Positions 7,425-16,762 of a DNA stretch of 64,000 nucleotides are shown here, one piece after another (within the stretch, counting starts at the first letter, position 1; each line of letters starts with the position of its first letter). Under the pieces are notes generated by a model. It worked only from the letters and a program-made list of their open reading frames with translations. It was not told the DNA's origin and made no database searches. Source of the stretch: JAWLGZ01 sp041690635 (GTDB lineage: Bacteria; Pseudomonadota; Gammaproteobacteria; Thiohalomonadales; Thiohalomonadaceae); the NCBI GenBank assembly GCA_041690635.1, contig JAWLGZ010000004.1, forward strand, positions 1-64,000, given 5' to 3'. A program made the position numbers and the translations under genes.

Positions 7425-9248
7425 TCAGTCCGCCTCCCGCTCCAGGCTGCAGCAGTGCGGCTCCACCAGCCCCTCCTCGGCTCCGCGCTCCTCCCGCAGC
7501 ACCGCGCCGCGGACGGCGCTCGGACGGAAGGTGGTGCAGCCCTTGAGACCGAGCGCATGGGCACGCCGGTAGAGGGAGCGGAACGCCTCGAAAGAGAGCG
7601 ACTCCGGTACGTTCACCGTCTTGGAAACGGCGTTGTCCACGAATGGCTGGACCGCAGCCATCATCTCCAGGTGGTCGTCGGGGGAGAGACCGCGGGCGCT
7701 GATGAAGTGGCCGGGCAGGGGGGCATCGCCTGGGTGGCGATCGCGCCACAGCCGCCAGGCTCGGTCGGTAAGCGGATATTCGGTGTAGCTGCCGTCCGCC
7801 TCCAGGACGCGCCGGGTGTGGCTCCAGGCGAACACCGGTTCGATCCCGCTGGAGATGTTGTTGGCGAGCAGGCTGATGGTGCCGGTGGGTGCGATGGCGA
7901 GCAGATGGCTGTTGCGGATGCCGTGAGCGGCTATGCGGCGGCGGAGCGGCTCCGGCAGCCTCTGGATGAACGGCCGTTCCAGATACCGCTCCGGTTTGAA
8001 AAAGGGAAACGGTCCCTTCTCGCCGGCCAGATCCGCCGAGGTGTCGTAGGCGGTGTCGCGCAGTGCGCGCATCACTCCGGCGGCAAACTCCCGCGCCTTC
8101 GGCGAACCGTAGTGCAGTCCGAGCATGAGCAGTGCGTCGGCCAGTCCGGTGACCCCCAGACCCACGCGCCGCGTGCCGTGCGCCATCTCCGCCTGGCGCG
8201 GCAGCGGGAACTGCGAGGCTTCGATGACGTTGTCGAGCATACGCACACCGATACGTGCTGTGTCGATCACCGCTTCGATATCGAGCCGTGCCTCCGGGGT
8301 AAACGGTTCAGTGACGAAGGCGGCCAGGTTGACGGAGCCGAGGTCACAGGCGCCGTAGGGCGGCAACGGGATCTCTCCGCACGGGTTGGTCGCCGAGATC
8401 CGTTCACGCCAGGCGAGGTTGTTTTCACGGTTGACCTGATCAATGAAAAGTACACCCGGTTCGGCGAAATCGTAGGCGGAACGCATGATGCGGTCCCACA
8501 GCGCCCGTGCGTTCACCCGGCGCAGTACACGGCAGGGGAGCGGCTCGGGTGAACCGCTCCACGCGCGCACGATCCGTTCGCCCTCTCCGGGACCCAGATG
8601 CGCATCGGGGAACAGCAGCGGCCACTCGGCGTCGTTCCGCACCGCCTCCATGAAGGCATCGGTCACCTGTACCGAAAGGTTGAAGTGCAGCAGCTCCCCC
8701 GGGGTGTGCTTGGCGGTGACGAACTCTTCGATGTCGGGGTGATCGCAGCGCAGCGTTGCCATCATGGCGCCGCGCCGTACGCCGGTGGAGAGCATGGTGG
8801 CGCACATGGCATCCCAGATGCGCATGAATGAGACCGGACCGGAGGCGATTGTCCCAGTGTGAAGTGCCGGCGTGCCGCGCGGACGCAGTGTGGAGAAGTC
8901 GTAGCCGACGCCGCCCCCCTGCTGCAGCGTCAGGGCGCCCTCCCGCAGCCCCTCGAAGATGCCGTCGAGGGAGTCCTCCACCACGCCCATGACGAAGCAG
9001 TTGAACAGGGTGACCCGGTGCGTGGTGCCGGCGCCGAACAGAATGCGCCCGCCCGGCAGAAAACGGAAATTCTCAAGCGCATGGAAGAATCGCGGCTCCC
9101 ACTCTTCGGGGCGGGAGTCGACGGCGGCAAGGGCGCGGGCGACGCGGAGGTGTGTCGCCGCCAGGTCGGGTTCCAGACGGTCCTGTTCCCGGTGGCGATA
9201 CTTGAGATCCCAGATGTGGCGGGATATGGCGGTCTCGAATCCCTCCAT
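7425..9248 (-). CDS. nrdJ: Adenosylcobalamin-dependent (class II) ribonucleotide reductase
   Basis: 607 residues; ATG at 9248, 16 bases after the THUMP gene. Makes deoxyribonucleotides using coenzyme B12, so it works with or without oxygen. Visible landmarks: FLPGGRILFGAGT, first active-site Cys in LFNCFV, the loop LQQGGGVGYDFS, radical-cysteine region NPCGEIPLPPYGACDLGSVNL, the phosphate loop APTGTIS, and a C-terminal cysteine pair (HCC) that probably serves re-reduction. Short among class II enzymes: no ATP-cone at the N-terminus and a short C-terminal tail. No nrdR-type site was recognised upstream. Function is secure. Confidence 0.93.
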   Translation of the reverse strand: MEGFETAISRHIWDLKYRHREQDRLEPDLAATHLRVARALAAVDSRPEEWEPRFFHALENFRFLPGGRILFGAGTTHRVTLFNCFVMGVVEDSLDGIFEGLREGALTLQQGGGVGYDFSTLRPRGTPALHTGTIASGPVSFMRIWDAMCATMLSTGVRRGAMMATLRCDHPDIEEFVTAKHTPGELLHFNLSVQVTDAFMEAVRNDAEWPLLFPDAHLGPGEGERIVRAWSGSPEPLPCRVLRRVNARALWDRIMRSAYDFAEPGVLFIDQVNRENNLAWRERISATNPCGEIPLPPYGACDLGSVNLAAFVTEPFTPEARLDIEAVIDTARIGVRMLDNVIEASQFPLPRQAEMAHGTRRVGLGVTGLADALLMLGLHYGSPKAREFAAGVMRALRDTAYDTSADLAGEKGPFPFFKPERYLERPFIQRLPEPLRRRIAAHGIRNSHLLAIAPTGTISLLANNISSGIEPVFAWSHTRRVLEADGSYTEYPLTDRAWRLWRDRHPGDAPLPGHFISARGLSPDDHLEMMAAVQPFVDNAVSKTVNVPESLSFEAFRSLYRRAHALGLKGCTTFRPSAVRGAVLREERGAEEGLVEPHCCSLEREAD

Positions 9249-9264
9249 GCCGCCGCCACCGTGC

Positions 9265-9801
9265 TCAGTCGACCCCGAGGAACGGATAGCGTCGCCGCGC
9301 CTCCCGACTCCACAGGGAGGAACCGGCCTGCTGACCGACCGTCTCCAGGGCCACCACATAATCCGGATCGCTGAAGTCGATCTGGCCCGCCTCACCGCGG
9401 GCGTCAGTGGCGGCCATCAGTTCACCGTCGAGCTGCACCTCTTCGTGCTGGGAGGAGAGCCGCCCCTTGAAACCTCGGCGATGGACGCGCACATGAAACG
9501 AGCGGCCGCTCAGGTCGGGGAGCCAGCGCCGCACGCTGGCCGCCGCCTTGCTCTCGAACTCCTCCGGATCACGGAAGCTGAAATTGCCGGTGACCGGCAC
9601 CACGCGGCCGATCCATTCCACCTCGGGGTCGCGGTTTTCAACCGCCTCCCGAAGTGTCTCCATCAGCACGTCGGGATCGTCGACGCGCACCAGCAGCACG
9701 TTGTAGTAACCAGTCCGCTCCACTTCTCCGAACCGTTGCAGGAATGCAAGCGCATCGTCGAACCTTCCCCCGCGTACAGTTGCCACAACGTTCCAGTGCA
9801 T
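9265..9801 (-). CDS. THUMP-domain protein
   Basis: 178 residues. The ATG at 9801 (MHWNVVATVRGG) is preferred over a start 40 codons upstream because GGGAG lies about 10 bases before it and homology-like sequence begins there. The C-terminal half (FHVRVHRRGFKGRLSSQ, then DPDYVVALETVG and RRRYPFLGVD) is a THUMP RNA-binding domain, as in tRNA-modifying enzymes and yeast Tan1. No catalytic domain is attached, so it probably presents tRNA to a partner enzyme. It is transcribed just ahead of nrdJ with a 16-base gap; the functional link is unclear. Confidence 0.85.
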   Translation of the reverse strand: MHWNVVATVRGGRFDDALAFLQRFGEVERTGYYNVLLVRVDDPDVLMETLREAVENRDPEVEWIGRVVPVTGNFSFRDPEEFESKAAASVRRWLPDLSGRSFHVRVHRRGFKGRLSSQHEEVQLDGELMAATDARGEAGQIDFSDPDYVVALETVGQQAGSSLWSREARRRYPFLGVD

Positions 9802-9932
9802 CGCGGCCGCTCCCGTTGCCTTCCTATTGAACATAGGCAAAGGGAAAAGGAGGTTCCGCCACAGCACTTGAATATGGATAACCATTGATGGTCTATCGGT
9901 GTCACATAGATGAACGTTCAAAGGAGACGCAA

Positions 9933-10355
9933 TCAGGACTCCCCTGGCTCACGGTGGGTGAGGATACCCAGGATGGCTGGATCGGGGCGCGCACTGAGCT
10001 TCTCGTAGAGCCGTGCGAATGACTGGGTTACGGCAGCATGCTCCCTCTCGGAGAACTCTTCCTTCTGTTCAGCCATGACCTCGGCGACTGCACGTGCCAC
10101 TGTGGTGAGCAGACCACCCGACTCCCCTGAGTTTGCCTCGGAAATTCGAAACGAACCGCGACCGGTAAGGATCCAGTTGATGTTGATGCCGAGTCGTGCA
10201 ACGGCAATGAGCGCGTTGCCGCCGGGAACACTCTTGCCGGACTCATAATCCTGCCAGGAGCGGTACTTGATACCCACCGCTTTGGCCATCTCCTTCTGCG
10301 TACATCCGAGAGTCTCTCGGACCGCCTTGAGTCGAGCCGGAATAGAGTTTGGCAT
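9933..10355 (-). CDS. XRE-family transcriptional regulator
   Basis: 140 residues from ATG 10355 (MPNSIPARLKAVRETLG). Helix-turn-helix at about residues 8-62 (CTQKEMAKAVGIKYRSWQDY) followed by INWILTGRG, the signature of the phage-repressor-like family common in Pseudomonas and relatives. The C-terminal half has no peptidase motif, so it is not a self-cleaving repressor; it is probably a helical oligomerisation part. An upstream in-frame extension is rejected because it would cross the inverted repeats at 10390-10443 that look like operators. It faces the hybrid kinase gene and may regulate it or itself. Confidence 0.87.
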   Translation of the reverse strand: MPNSIPARLKAVRETLGCTQKEMAKAVGIKYRSWQDYESGKSVPGGNALIAVARLGININWILTGRGSFRISEANSGESGGLLTTVARAVAEVMAEQKEEFSEREHAAVTQSFARLYEKLSARPDPAILGILTHREPGES

Positions 10356-10389
10356 GGGCGATCGTGGCCTCGGGCGACAGGGTATTTGG

Positions 10390-10426
10390 ACACGCAATAC
10401 CAGTTGAGAAGCACGGAATTGCGTGT
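10390..10426. promoter_or_regulatory. Inverted repeat ACACGCAAT / ATTGCGTGT, possible XRE operator
   Basis: Perfect 9-base arms at 10390-10398 and 10418-10426 with a 19-base spacer, just upstream of the XRE regulator start and in the divergent region with the hybrid kinase. Position and symmetry suit an operator bound by a dimer. No U-tract, so a terminator is unlikely. Confidence 0.5.
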
Positions 10427-10433
10427 TAGGTTT

Positions 10434-10443
10434 GTTGTACAAC
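10434..10443. promoter_or_regulatory. 10-base palindrome GTTGTACAAC, possible operator
   Basis: Perfect palindrome 8 bases from the inverted repeat above, in the same divergent promoter region. The GTTG/CAAC half-sites resemble XRE repressor sites, but no repeat copies were found to support the assignment. Confidence 0.4.
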
Positions 10444-10652
10444 GATAGCAAAACTCGGTTGGATGAAAAGGTTAAGGGGGAATTGTGTCATAAATGTGAA
10501 CTATTCATTTCGGGATGTCCCGCTCGTTTTGTGCGGCTCTTGCGAAAATAGGGTGTGCATGCGTCAATTTTGGGCGTTCTGTCTGCCGGCGGCCGGGCAG
10601 TGACGTAGCCGGTTTTTGTTGCATAAAGATAATTCAAAAAACAATAAGAATC

Positions 10653-13562
10653 ATGAAGCGCTTGTTGTTCGATCCCTTGTTGGTGGTTCCCCTCGCCGTC
10701 ACCGTGATGGTGATCGCGCTTCCCGAGGGCTCCCATTATCCCGTCCAGAGCGCCATTGCGATCACCGGGTTGGTTTTCGCGCTCTTGATTGCGGTGCTGG
10801 GATGGCACAGCTTCCCGCTGACCACCAACATCTTCATGCTCTATGTGGCAGCGGGGTTTACCTGGGTCGCGGGAATCTCGCTATTCGACCTGGTCTCGGG
10901 GATCCCTGCGGGCGAGCTGCTGGCGGAGGCCCGTATTACCCAGGCAGCGACCATCGGGTTGGCTCCCCTCTTTCTTCGTCAACATGCCCGCCCCAGTCGT
11001 ACGGTGCTGGTCTTTGCCGCCTTGGCGGTGCTGATGATTGCCCCGCGCCTGTTTGCCGGCGACAACCCCGCCTTTGCCTTCGGATGGAGCAGCGTTGCCG
11101 ATGAGGTTTCGCTGGTCGTCTGTGTGGCGGCAGCCATCAGCATCTATCGACACCGGGCGGAGATCGACCGGGCACTGGTGCCGTTGCTGACCCTCTCCCT
11201 CATGCTTGCGGCCGCCTCTTATGCGGCGCATCTGTTCGGTGGGATGTTGCACGAGGCGTTGCTCTCCATGTTCTCCTATTGGGCGGTGCTGGCGGCTGTC
11301 ATCAAGGTGGGGATGACCGTGCCGATTGCCAGCATGGCGGTCAATGCGCGCATCTACGACGCGATCCCGGACCCCACCGTGGTGGTGGACGAGAGTGGAA
11401 ATGTCTACCGAACGAATCGGGCAGCCCGGAGCAGATTCGGGATCGCTGACAGCCGGATTCTCGGCGAGCATTGCCATCGCTACCTTCATCCCGCGGACCT
11501 GCGACCAGACGAGTGTCCGGTCTGTAGCTGGATTCGGCATCCATCCGGTGAATCCAGATTCGAACTGTCGTTTGGCGAGCGGGGGCCAATCCATTCGGTG
11601 GCGGTGACTGTCCTGAATCTGCCGGATGGGGCGCGCCACACCATTCACGTCAGCCGGGACATTACCGAGGAGCGGCTCGCCGAGAGCGCAGTTCGACATT
11701 CCGAGCTGCGTTACCGGGCACTAATGGAAAATGCCAGCGACGGCATCGTGGTTGTCGATCAGTCGGGGGCTATCGTGGATGTCAACCGGCGGCTGGCAAG
11801 GATGCTGCGTTACCGCATGACCGAGCTGCTGACCATGAATATTCGTCAACTGCATCGGGCGGAGGACTATGACCGGATCACGGCAGGTTTTGAGAGCCTG
11901 AAGAAGAGTGGGAATGACATCTGCGAGTATCTCCTGTTGGACCGGGATGGCCGTGAGATTCCGGTGGAGATTGCGGGCTGCATGTTTCGGCGTGCGAACG
12001 ATTGGCTGATGTTCGGCAGCATCCGTGACATCAGTGAGAGGAAACGGGTGGAAACCGCCATCCGCCGGAGCGAGGCCCGCAGCCGGGCAATCTTCCAGCA
12101 CGCCGGCGTTGGTATTCAGATCTGTTCGCCGGACGGGCGCCTTGTCGAGGTCAATTGGGCGTTCCGAAGCATGGTCGGGGAGTCGGCCGATGATCTGCGG
12201 GACCGGACCTGGCGTGACTTCGTGCATGAGGCGGATCACAAGATTGTTTCCGCCCACTGGCCGGGACAGGAACCGGCCACTTTCCGTGTCCGCTTACGGC
12301 GCGCGGACGGGACGCTGGCCTGGGGAGAGACCGTCCTCAGCGCGGTAAAGGAGGGAGAGCGCGTGACACTGGTTATCGTCATGACCTCGGATGTCACCGA
12401 TCGCCAGCTGGCAGAGGAGCGGCGGCTCGCCTATGAGCATGACCTGAGGGATGCACGGGCCGCGGCGGAGGAGGCGAGCCTTGCCAAGACCCGGTTTCTC
12501 GCCACCGCAAGTCATGATATCAGGCAGCCGATTCAGGCCATTCGATTGCTGATTCACCTGATGGAGATTGAGCAGCTGGCACCCGGGCAGAGGGCGCTGA
12601 TGGAGAAGATCACCGGGGCGGTCTCCGGACTCAGTCGGATGCTGGATACCCTGCTGGACATCTCCAAGCTGGAGGCGGGACTGGTGGTTGCCGAACAGAG
12701 AGCGTTCGCGATCGAGCCGCTCATGCGGGAGCTTTCGGACGAATTCCAGCCGCTGGCCGAAGCCAAGGGGTTGCGCATGCGGTGGGTACCGTCGAGTGCG
12801 GTCGTGTTCAGCGATCCCGACCTGCTCGCACGCATTCTTCGCAATCTGCTGACCAATGCTGTCCGCAACACCGAATCCGGCGCTGTTCTTCTTGGCTGCC
12901 GCCGTCAACGGGATGAAGTGTGCATTGAGGTGGTCGACACCGGTGTCGGAATACCTGATGCCGAACTGGAGCGGGTGTTCGATGAGTTTCACCAGGTAGG
13001 CAACAAGGCACGTAACCGGCGCGAGGGTCTCGGGCTGGGGCTCACCATCGTCGATCGCCTGAGCAGACTGCTCGGCCACCGACTGACGCTGTCATCCCGG
13101 GTTGGACACGGAACGCGTATCGGCCTGTCGGTACCGCTGCAGATGCAGGCGGTGCGGGCGGCCGATCAGTTACCACTGGAAATGGGGTTCCCGGGGGCAA
13201 ACATTCTCTTGGTTGAGGATGAAGAGGATATCCGCGAGTGCATGAGTCTGATCCTGGAAAAATGGGAGTACCGCGTTATGAGGGCACACGACCTCGCCTC
13301 TGCGGTTGACTGCCTGGAGCGCAATGGCGGCGCGGATCTGGTGGTTGCGGACTATCGGCTGGGTGATGTGACGGGAGTGGAGCTGATTCGCGAGATGCGA
13401 TCCCGCTTTGGAAAAGGCATCCCCGGCGTGATCATCACCGGGGATGTTCAGCGCCAGCCCAGTGAGGAGGCGCGGGCGCACGGGATGCTGGTGGCGAACA
13501 AGCCGCTCGATCCGCAGGAGTTGAGGGAGTTGGTGCTCGATGCACTGACCGGTAAGCGGTGA
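10653..13562 (+). CDS. Membrane-bound PAS hybrid sensor histidine kinase with receiver
   Basis: 969 residues from ATG 10653 (MKRLLFDPLLVVPLAVTVM), chosen because the membrane region begins there; the ribosome site is weak. Order: a MASE3-like multi-helix membrane sensor (about 1-250), three PAS domains (about 265-375, 390-510, 515-625), HisKA with phospho-acceptor H621 in SHDIRQPIQA, ATPase domain (NLLTNAVRN, DTGVGIP, GLGLGLTIV) and a C-terminal receiver with D900 (VVADYRLGD). The HDIRQP signature groups it with NahK-type hybrid kinases. The first PAS carries H/C-rich GEHCHRY and CPVCSW, possibly metal- or redox-sensing. The NarL-type regulator downstream is the obvious partner. Confidence 0.9.
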   Translation: MKRLLFDPLLVVPLAVTVMVIALPEGSHYPVQSAIAITGLVFALLIAVLGWHSFPLTTNIFMLYVAAGFTWVAGISLFDLVSGIPAGELLAEARITQAATIGLAPLFLRQHARPSRTVLVFAALAVLMIAPRLFAGDNPAFAFGWSSVADEVSLVVCVAAAISIYRHRAEIDRALVPLLTLSLMLAAASYAAHLFGGMLHEALLSMFSYWAVLAAVIKVGMTVPIASMAVNARIYDAIPDPTVVVDESGNVYRTNRAARSRFGIADSRILGEHCHRYLHPADLRPDECPVCSWIRHPSGESRFELSFGERGPIHSVAVTVLNLPDGARHTIHVSRDITEERLAESAVRHSELRYRALMENASDGIVVVDQSGAIVDVNRRLARMLRYRMTELLTMNIRQLHRAEDYDRITAGFESLKKSGNDICEYLLLDRDGREIPVEIAGCMFRRANDWLMFGSIRDISERKRVETAIRRSEARSRAIFQHAGVGIQICSPDGRLVEVNWAFRSMVGESADDLRDRTWRDFVHEADHKIVSAHWPGQEPATFRVRLRRADGTLAWGETVLSAVKEGERVTLVIVMTSDVTDRQLAEERRLAYEHDLRDARAAAEEASLAKTRFLATASHDIRQPIQAIRLLIHLMEIEQLAPGQRALMEKITGAVSGLSRMLDTLLDISKLEAGLVVAEQRAFAIEPLMRELSDEFQPLAEAKGLRMRWVPSSAVVFSDPDLLARILRNLLTNAVRNTESGAVLLGCRRQRDEVCIEVVDTGVGIPDAELERVFDEFHQVGNKARNRREGLGLGLTIVDRLSRLLGHRLTLSSRVGHGTRIGLSVPLQMQAVRAADQLPLEMGFPGANILLVEDEEDIRECMSLILEKWEYRVMRAHDLASAVDCLERNGGADLVVADYRLGDVTGVELIREMRSRFGKGIPGVIITGDVQRQPSEEARAHGMLVANKPLDPQELRELVLDALTGKR

Positions 13563-13822
13563 CGGGAGACGAAATATCTCAAGAATTAGCTCAGGCATAT
13601 CCGATAAGACGGACTGAACTCCAGGACGGCGAGGTGGTCTCGGGATAGGACGAACTCCTAATTGATCCGGGCAACGATTGTCATGTGGCCGGACGGGCCT
13701 ATGATGGACCAAAACGATGGAATGGCTGTCGGCATCGGCGCGTTTCAGTGGCAAGCGGCGGATTTGGCGGACGGAATCCAATAACAAGACGAAATGATAT
13801 TGAATGAATTGGGGAGAACACG

Positions 13823-14620
13823 ATGGGGCAGGTTGCAAGAGTACTGCTGGTCGAAGACCACGAAATCATGCGTTTTGGTCTTACCCAGTTGCTCGACGGG
13901 CATCGCGGCCTCAGCATTTGTGCTGCGGTTGGCGATGGGGCGAGTGCGATGGCCTATCTTCGCACCCATGAGGTCGATGTCGTCGTGCTCGATCTCACAC
14001 TACCGGATTGTCATGGGATCAAGCTGATACGTGGACTGAAACAGCGGGCACCGCAGGCTGAGGTGCTTGTGCTCACGATGCACGATGAACTCCGTTACGG
14101 TGAACGGGCGGTCACGGCAGGGGCGGCCGGCTACATCACCAAGAGTGCCGAGCCGGGGGAGATAGTGGAGGCTATCGTGCGCGTCGCTTCCGGCGGAAGG
14201 TATCTCTCCGGGACGCTGCGGGACAGGCTGCTCGATCCGGAGAGGCGGCGACGAAACATCATGGATTCGCTTGATGCATTGACCGACAGGGAACTGGAGA
14301 TTTTCACGTTGTTGGGCGAGGGAAACAGTTCGGCATGCGTGGCGGAACTGCTTAACAGGAGCATCAAGACCGTCGAGGCGCATCGCGAGAATATCAAACG
14401 CAAGCTGGGACTCAAGAGCGCAAGCGAATTGATTCACTATGCAATTACCTGGGTGCAGGAGGGGATGGCGAGCGGTCGGCGCGGCGAGGACGATTTTGGG
14501 GGCACCGATATCGAGATCGTTCAGCGGGCGGCCAGCGTGCCTCAGTCCACTGAATTATCGCCCCGCTGTTCGCTGGCGGAACCGCACAACCTGCCACTCT
14601 CCCGCAAGTTGAACGTGTAG
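13823..14620 (+). CDS. NarL/FixJ-family response regulator
   Basis: 265 residues; ATG 13823 preceded by GGGGAGA. Receiver at about 7-120 (VEDHE acidic residues, phospho-acceptor Asp in VVVLDLTLPD, Lys in ITKSAE), LuxR-type helix-turn-helix at about 150-210 (LTDRELEIFTLLGEG, IKTVEAHRENIKRKL). The last 45 residues are an unassigned polar tail. 260 bases separate it from the hybrid kinase gene; no gene was found in that gap, so it may have its own promoter. Predicted to be phosphorylated by the upstream kinase; targets unknown. Confidence 0.9.
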   Translation: MGQVARVLLVEDHEIMRFGLTQLLDGHRGLSICAAVGDGASAMAYLRTHEVDVVVLDLTLPDCHGIKLIRGLKQRAPQAEVLVLTMHDELRYGERAVTAGAAGYITKSAEPGEIVEAIVRVASGGRYLSGTLRDRLLDPERRRRNIMDSLDALTDRELEIFTLLGEGNSSACVAELLNRSIKTVEAHRENIKRKLGLKSASELIHYAITWVQEGMASGRRGEDDFGGTDIEIVQRAASVPQSTELSPRCSLAEPHNLPLSRKLNV

Positions 14621-14631
14621 CGTAGAACAGC

Positions 14632-14659
14632 ACCCGGGAGACTTCTGTTGCTCCCGGGT
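14632..14659 (+). terminator. Hairpin after the NarL-type regulator gene
   Basis: ACCCGGGAG (14632-14640) and CTCCCGGGT (14651-14659) form a 9-bp stem with a 10-base loop, 11 bases after the stop codon. The downstream run is only TTTGG, so termination may be weak. Confidence 0.55.
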
Positions 14660-15137
14660 TTGGGACCGTGTGGGAGCGCGGTTCTTCCGGGGCGAACAGT
14701 GACAAATCCGCTTCGGCCTCAAGGAACAGGTTGGATCAGGTAAGCGGTAACTCTTTCCAGAACTTCCCCCCTCACAGGAATTCCGGGGAACTTCGGCTAT
14801 CTTGCCCGGAGACGGTCCCGGAGTTCCCCTGGCCTGGCCACTATGGGCTGCTTTCCAGCCATCCCCGGTATTTGCACTGCTGGCGGTCCGCTTGCGTTCC
14901 GGACCGGCACGACGCTGTCGCCGCCGCATTGCCTGCGAGCGAGCCGCTATGGAGAAAGTGGGCTCCCCACATTTCGATGCCGTTAATCCGCCCGGGCGGC
15001 ACTCGGGGTCATCACTTGTTCACGATCCTTGTGCATAGTCTGTCCGCAAGCAGAAGCAAGCTGAACCGGAGGTTATACCAAACCATGGGTGAGATCTTCG
15101 TACAACAAACCTCCGGGCCTTCGATCGACAGGGCCGC
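14660..15137. other. Intergenic region before the chemotaxis operon, no gene seen
   Basis: About 480 bases. A forward open frame crosses it but has no ribosome site and no recognisable protein sequence. The promoter of the chemotaxis operon should lie here; no convincing sigma-28 or sigma-70 match was found by eye. Confidence 0.6.
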
Positions 15138-16340
15138 ATGATGAATGACACGACTCTGACCCTACCTGTGCCGGATGCTCTACCGACCCGCACGTCGCTC
15201 ACGTCCAGTCGATTGCCGACCGTGATAGGACTGGTGGGCGGCGGGCTGATACTCGCTTTCTCGGGGATGTCCATTGGGGGAACGGCTGCCGCAATGTTCA
15301 TGGTTTCGTCAGGGATTGCGTCCGGCCGCTGGTGCGAACGTACCAGCAACATGGCGATCGAAAGGATCCGGCAGTTGGAGGCCGAGTCCGCCCGTGCCGA
15401 GCAAACGAGCCAGGAGGGTCTGAGCGAGTTGTGCCTCTGCACACTCCCCATCTGGCGCCGCCATATCGAAAGCGCAAGGGGACATACCGAAGAGGCGGTT
15501 GCGGAGCTGACGGGGCGGTTCGGCACTTTGGTACAGCGCCTCGACACGACGGTCGCCACCTCCCGGCGAGCTACGGAAAACGGCAGCATCGTGGGAATTT
15601 TCGAGCGCAGCGATTGCACCCTTCAGGAGGTGGTCGATTCTCTGCGCACCACACAGCAGGGGAGGATGGGCATGTTGGAGGAGGTGCGGGCGCTGACCGC
15701 CTACAACGACGAGTTGAAGCGGATGGCAGGCGATGTGGTGAAGATCGCCGAGCAGACAAACCTGTTGGCACTCAACGCTTCAATTGAGGCGGCACGTGCG
15801 GGGGACGCCGGGCGCGGGTTTGCGGTGGTGGCCGAGGAGGTAAGGAAGCTCTCCAGGTTGTCGCGCGAGACGGCCGATAGGATGACCGGGAAGGTGAATG
15901 GCATCAATGCCGCCATCGGACAGACCTTCTCGGTCGCGGAGCAGGCGGCGGACAAGGACGCGGCGGTGCTTAACCGTTCGGATGCCGCAATCCGTGAGGT
16001 ACTTGGCGGGTTCGGCCGTGTTGTTGAGGAGCTGCGCCACTCCGCCGCGGTGATGCAGGACGAGGGCTCCGGCATCCGCCAGGAGATCGAAGAGATGCTG
16101 GTTGCTCTCCAGTTCCAGGATCGAACCAGCCAGATCCTAGCCCAGGTGTACGGAAATATTGGAGAACTGGAGGAGGTGATCGGCAGGTTAGCTGCGGATG
16201 AAGCGGCGATAGCCGCCATCGACGTCAGCGCCTGGCTGCAACGCATGGAGCAGAGCTACGCCATGCTCGAACAACGGCTCAATCACTCCGGCACCAGTGA
16301 CTGTTCGCGCGTGGAGTCGAATGAAATCACCTTCTTTTAG
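15138..16340 (+). CDS. Methyl-accepting chemotaxis protein without periplasmic sensor
   Basis: 400 residues. One hydrophobic hairpin-like segment (about 28-60, GLVGGGLILAFSGMSIGG) with no periplasmic domain, then a coiled-coil and the MCP signalling tip EQTNLLALNASIEAARAGD. The C-terminus carries ALQFQDRTSQIL, a segment found in receptors encoded inside chemotaxis operons. The ATG at 15138 lacks a good ribosome site; ATG 15141 is equally possible. First gene of the operon through cheW; likely senses an internal or membrane cue and signals to the CheA below. Ligand unknown. Confidence 0.87.
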   Translation: MMNDTTLTLPVPDALPTRTSLTSSRLPTVIGLVGGGLILAFSGMSIGGTAAAMFMVSSGIASGRWCERTSNMAIERIRQLEAESARAEQTSQEGLSELCLCTLPIWRRHIESARGHTEEAVAELTGRFGTLVQRLDTTVATSRRATENGSIVGIFERSDCTLQEVVDSLRTTQQGRMGMLEEVRALTAYNDELKRMAGDVVKIAEQTNLLALNASIEAARAGDAGRGFAVVAEEVRKLSRLSRETADRMTGKVNGINAAIGQTFSVAEQAADKDAAVLNRSDAAIREVLGGFGRVVEELRHSAAVMQDEGSGIRQEIEEMLVALQFQDRTSQILAQVYGNIGELEEVIGRLAADEAAIAAIDVSAWLQRMEQSYAMLEQRLNHSGTSDCSRVESNEITFF

Positions 16341-16352
16341 CAGGAGTTCAGC

Positions 16353-16721
16353 ATGGCCAAGACCATCATGATCGTCGATGACTCGGCATCCCTCCGGCAG
16401 GTGGTGAGCATCGCGCTCAAAGGGGCGGGTTACGCCACCATCGAGGCGAGCGATGGCCAGGATGCCTTGGCCAAGATGGGTGGCGAAAAGATCCATCTCA
16501 TCATCAGTGACGTGAACATGCCGAACATGGACGGCATCACCTTCCTCAAGGAGGTAAAGAAGCATCCCTCCTACAAATTCACTCCGGTCATCATGCTCAC
16601 GACCGAGTCGCAGGAGGGCAAGAAGGCCGAAGGGCAGGCGGCGGGTGCCAAGGCGTGGGTGGTGAAACCGTTCCAGCCGCAGCAGATGCTTGCTGCGGTC
16701 GCGAAGTTGGTGTTGCCGTAA
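16353..16721 (+). CDS. cheY: CheY-like response regulator
   Basis: 122 residues, a lone receiver domain. AGGAG lies 9 bases upstream of ATG 16353. Acidic pair D9-D10 (IVDDS), phospho-acceptor near D53 (LIISDVNMPNMDG), threonine switch in MLTTES and lysine in VVKPF. Lies between the first receptor and the STAS gene, in the standard position for the CheY phosphorylated by the operon's CheA. Whether it controls flagellar motors or another output cannot be read here: no flagellar or pilus genes are in the window. Confidence 0.93.
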   Translation: MAKTIMIVDDSASLRQVVSIALKGAGYATIEASDGQDALAKMGGEKIHLIISDVNMPNMDGITFLKEVKKHPSYKFTPVIMLTTESQEGKKAEGQAAGAKAWVVKPFQPQQMLAAVAKLVLP

Positions 16722-16762
16722 CGGCCGTTGCCGTCCCGGACTGCGGAGTAAGGAGGGGAAGC

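Noticed and set aside
14668..15141. 157-codon open frame before the chemotaxis operon
   Set aside because: No ribosome site, no known family, atypical composition; overlaps the next start.
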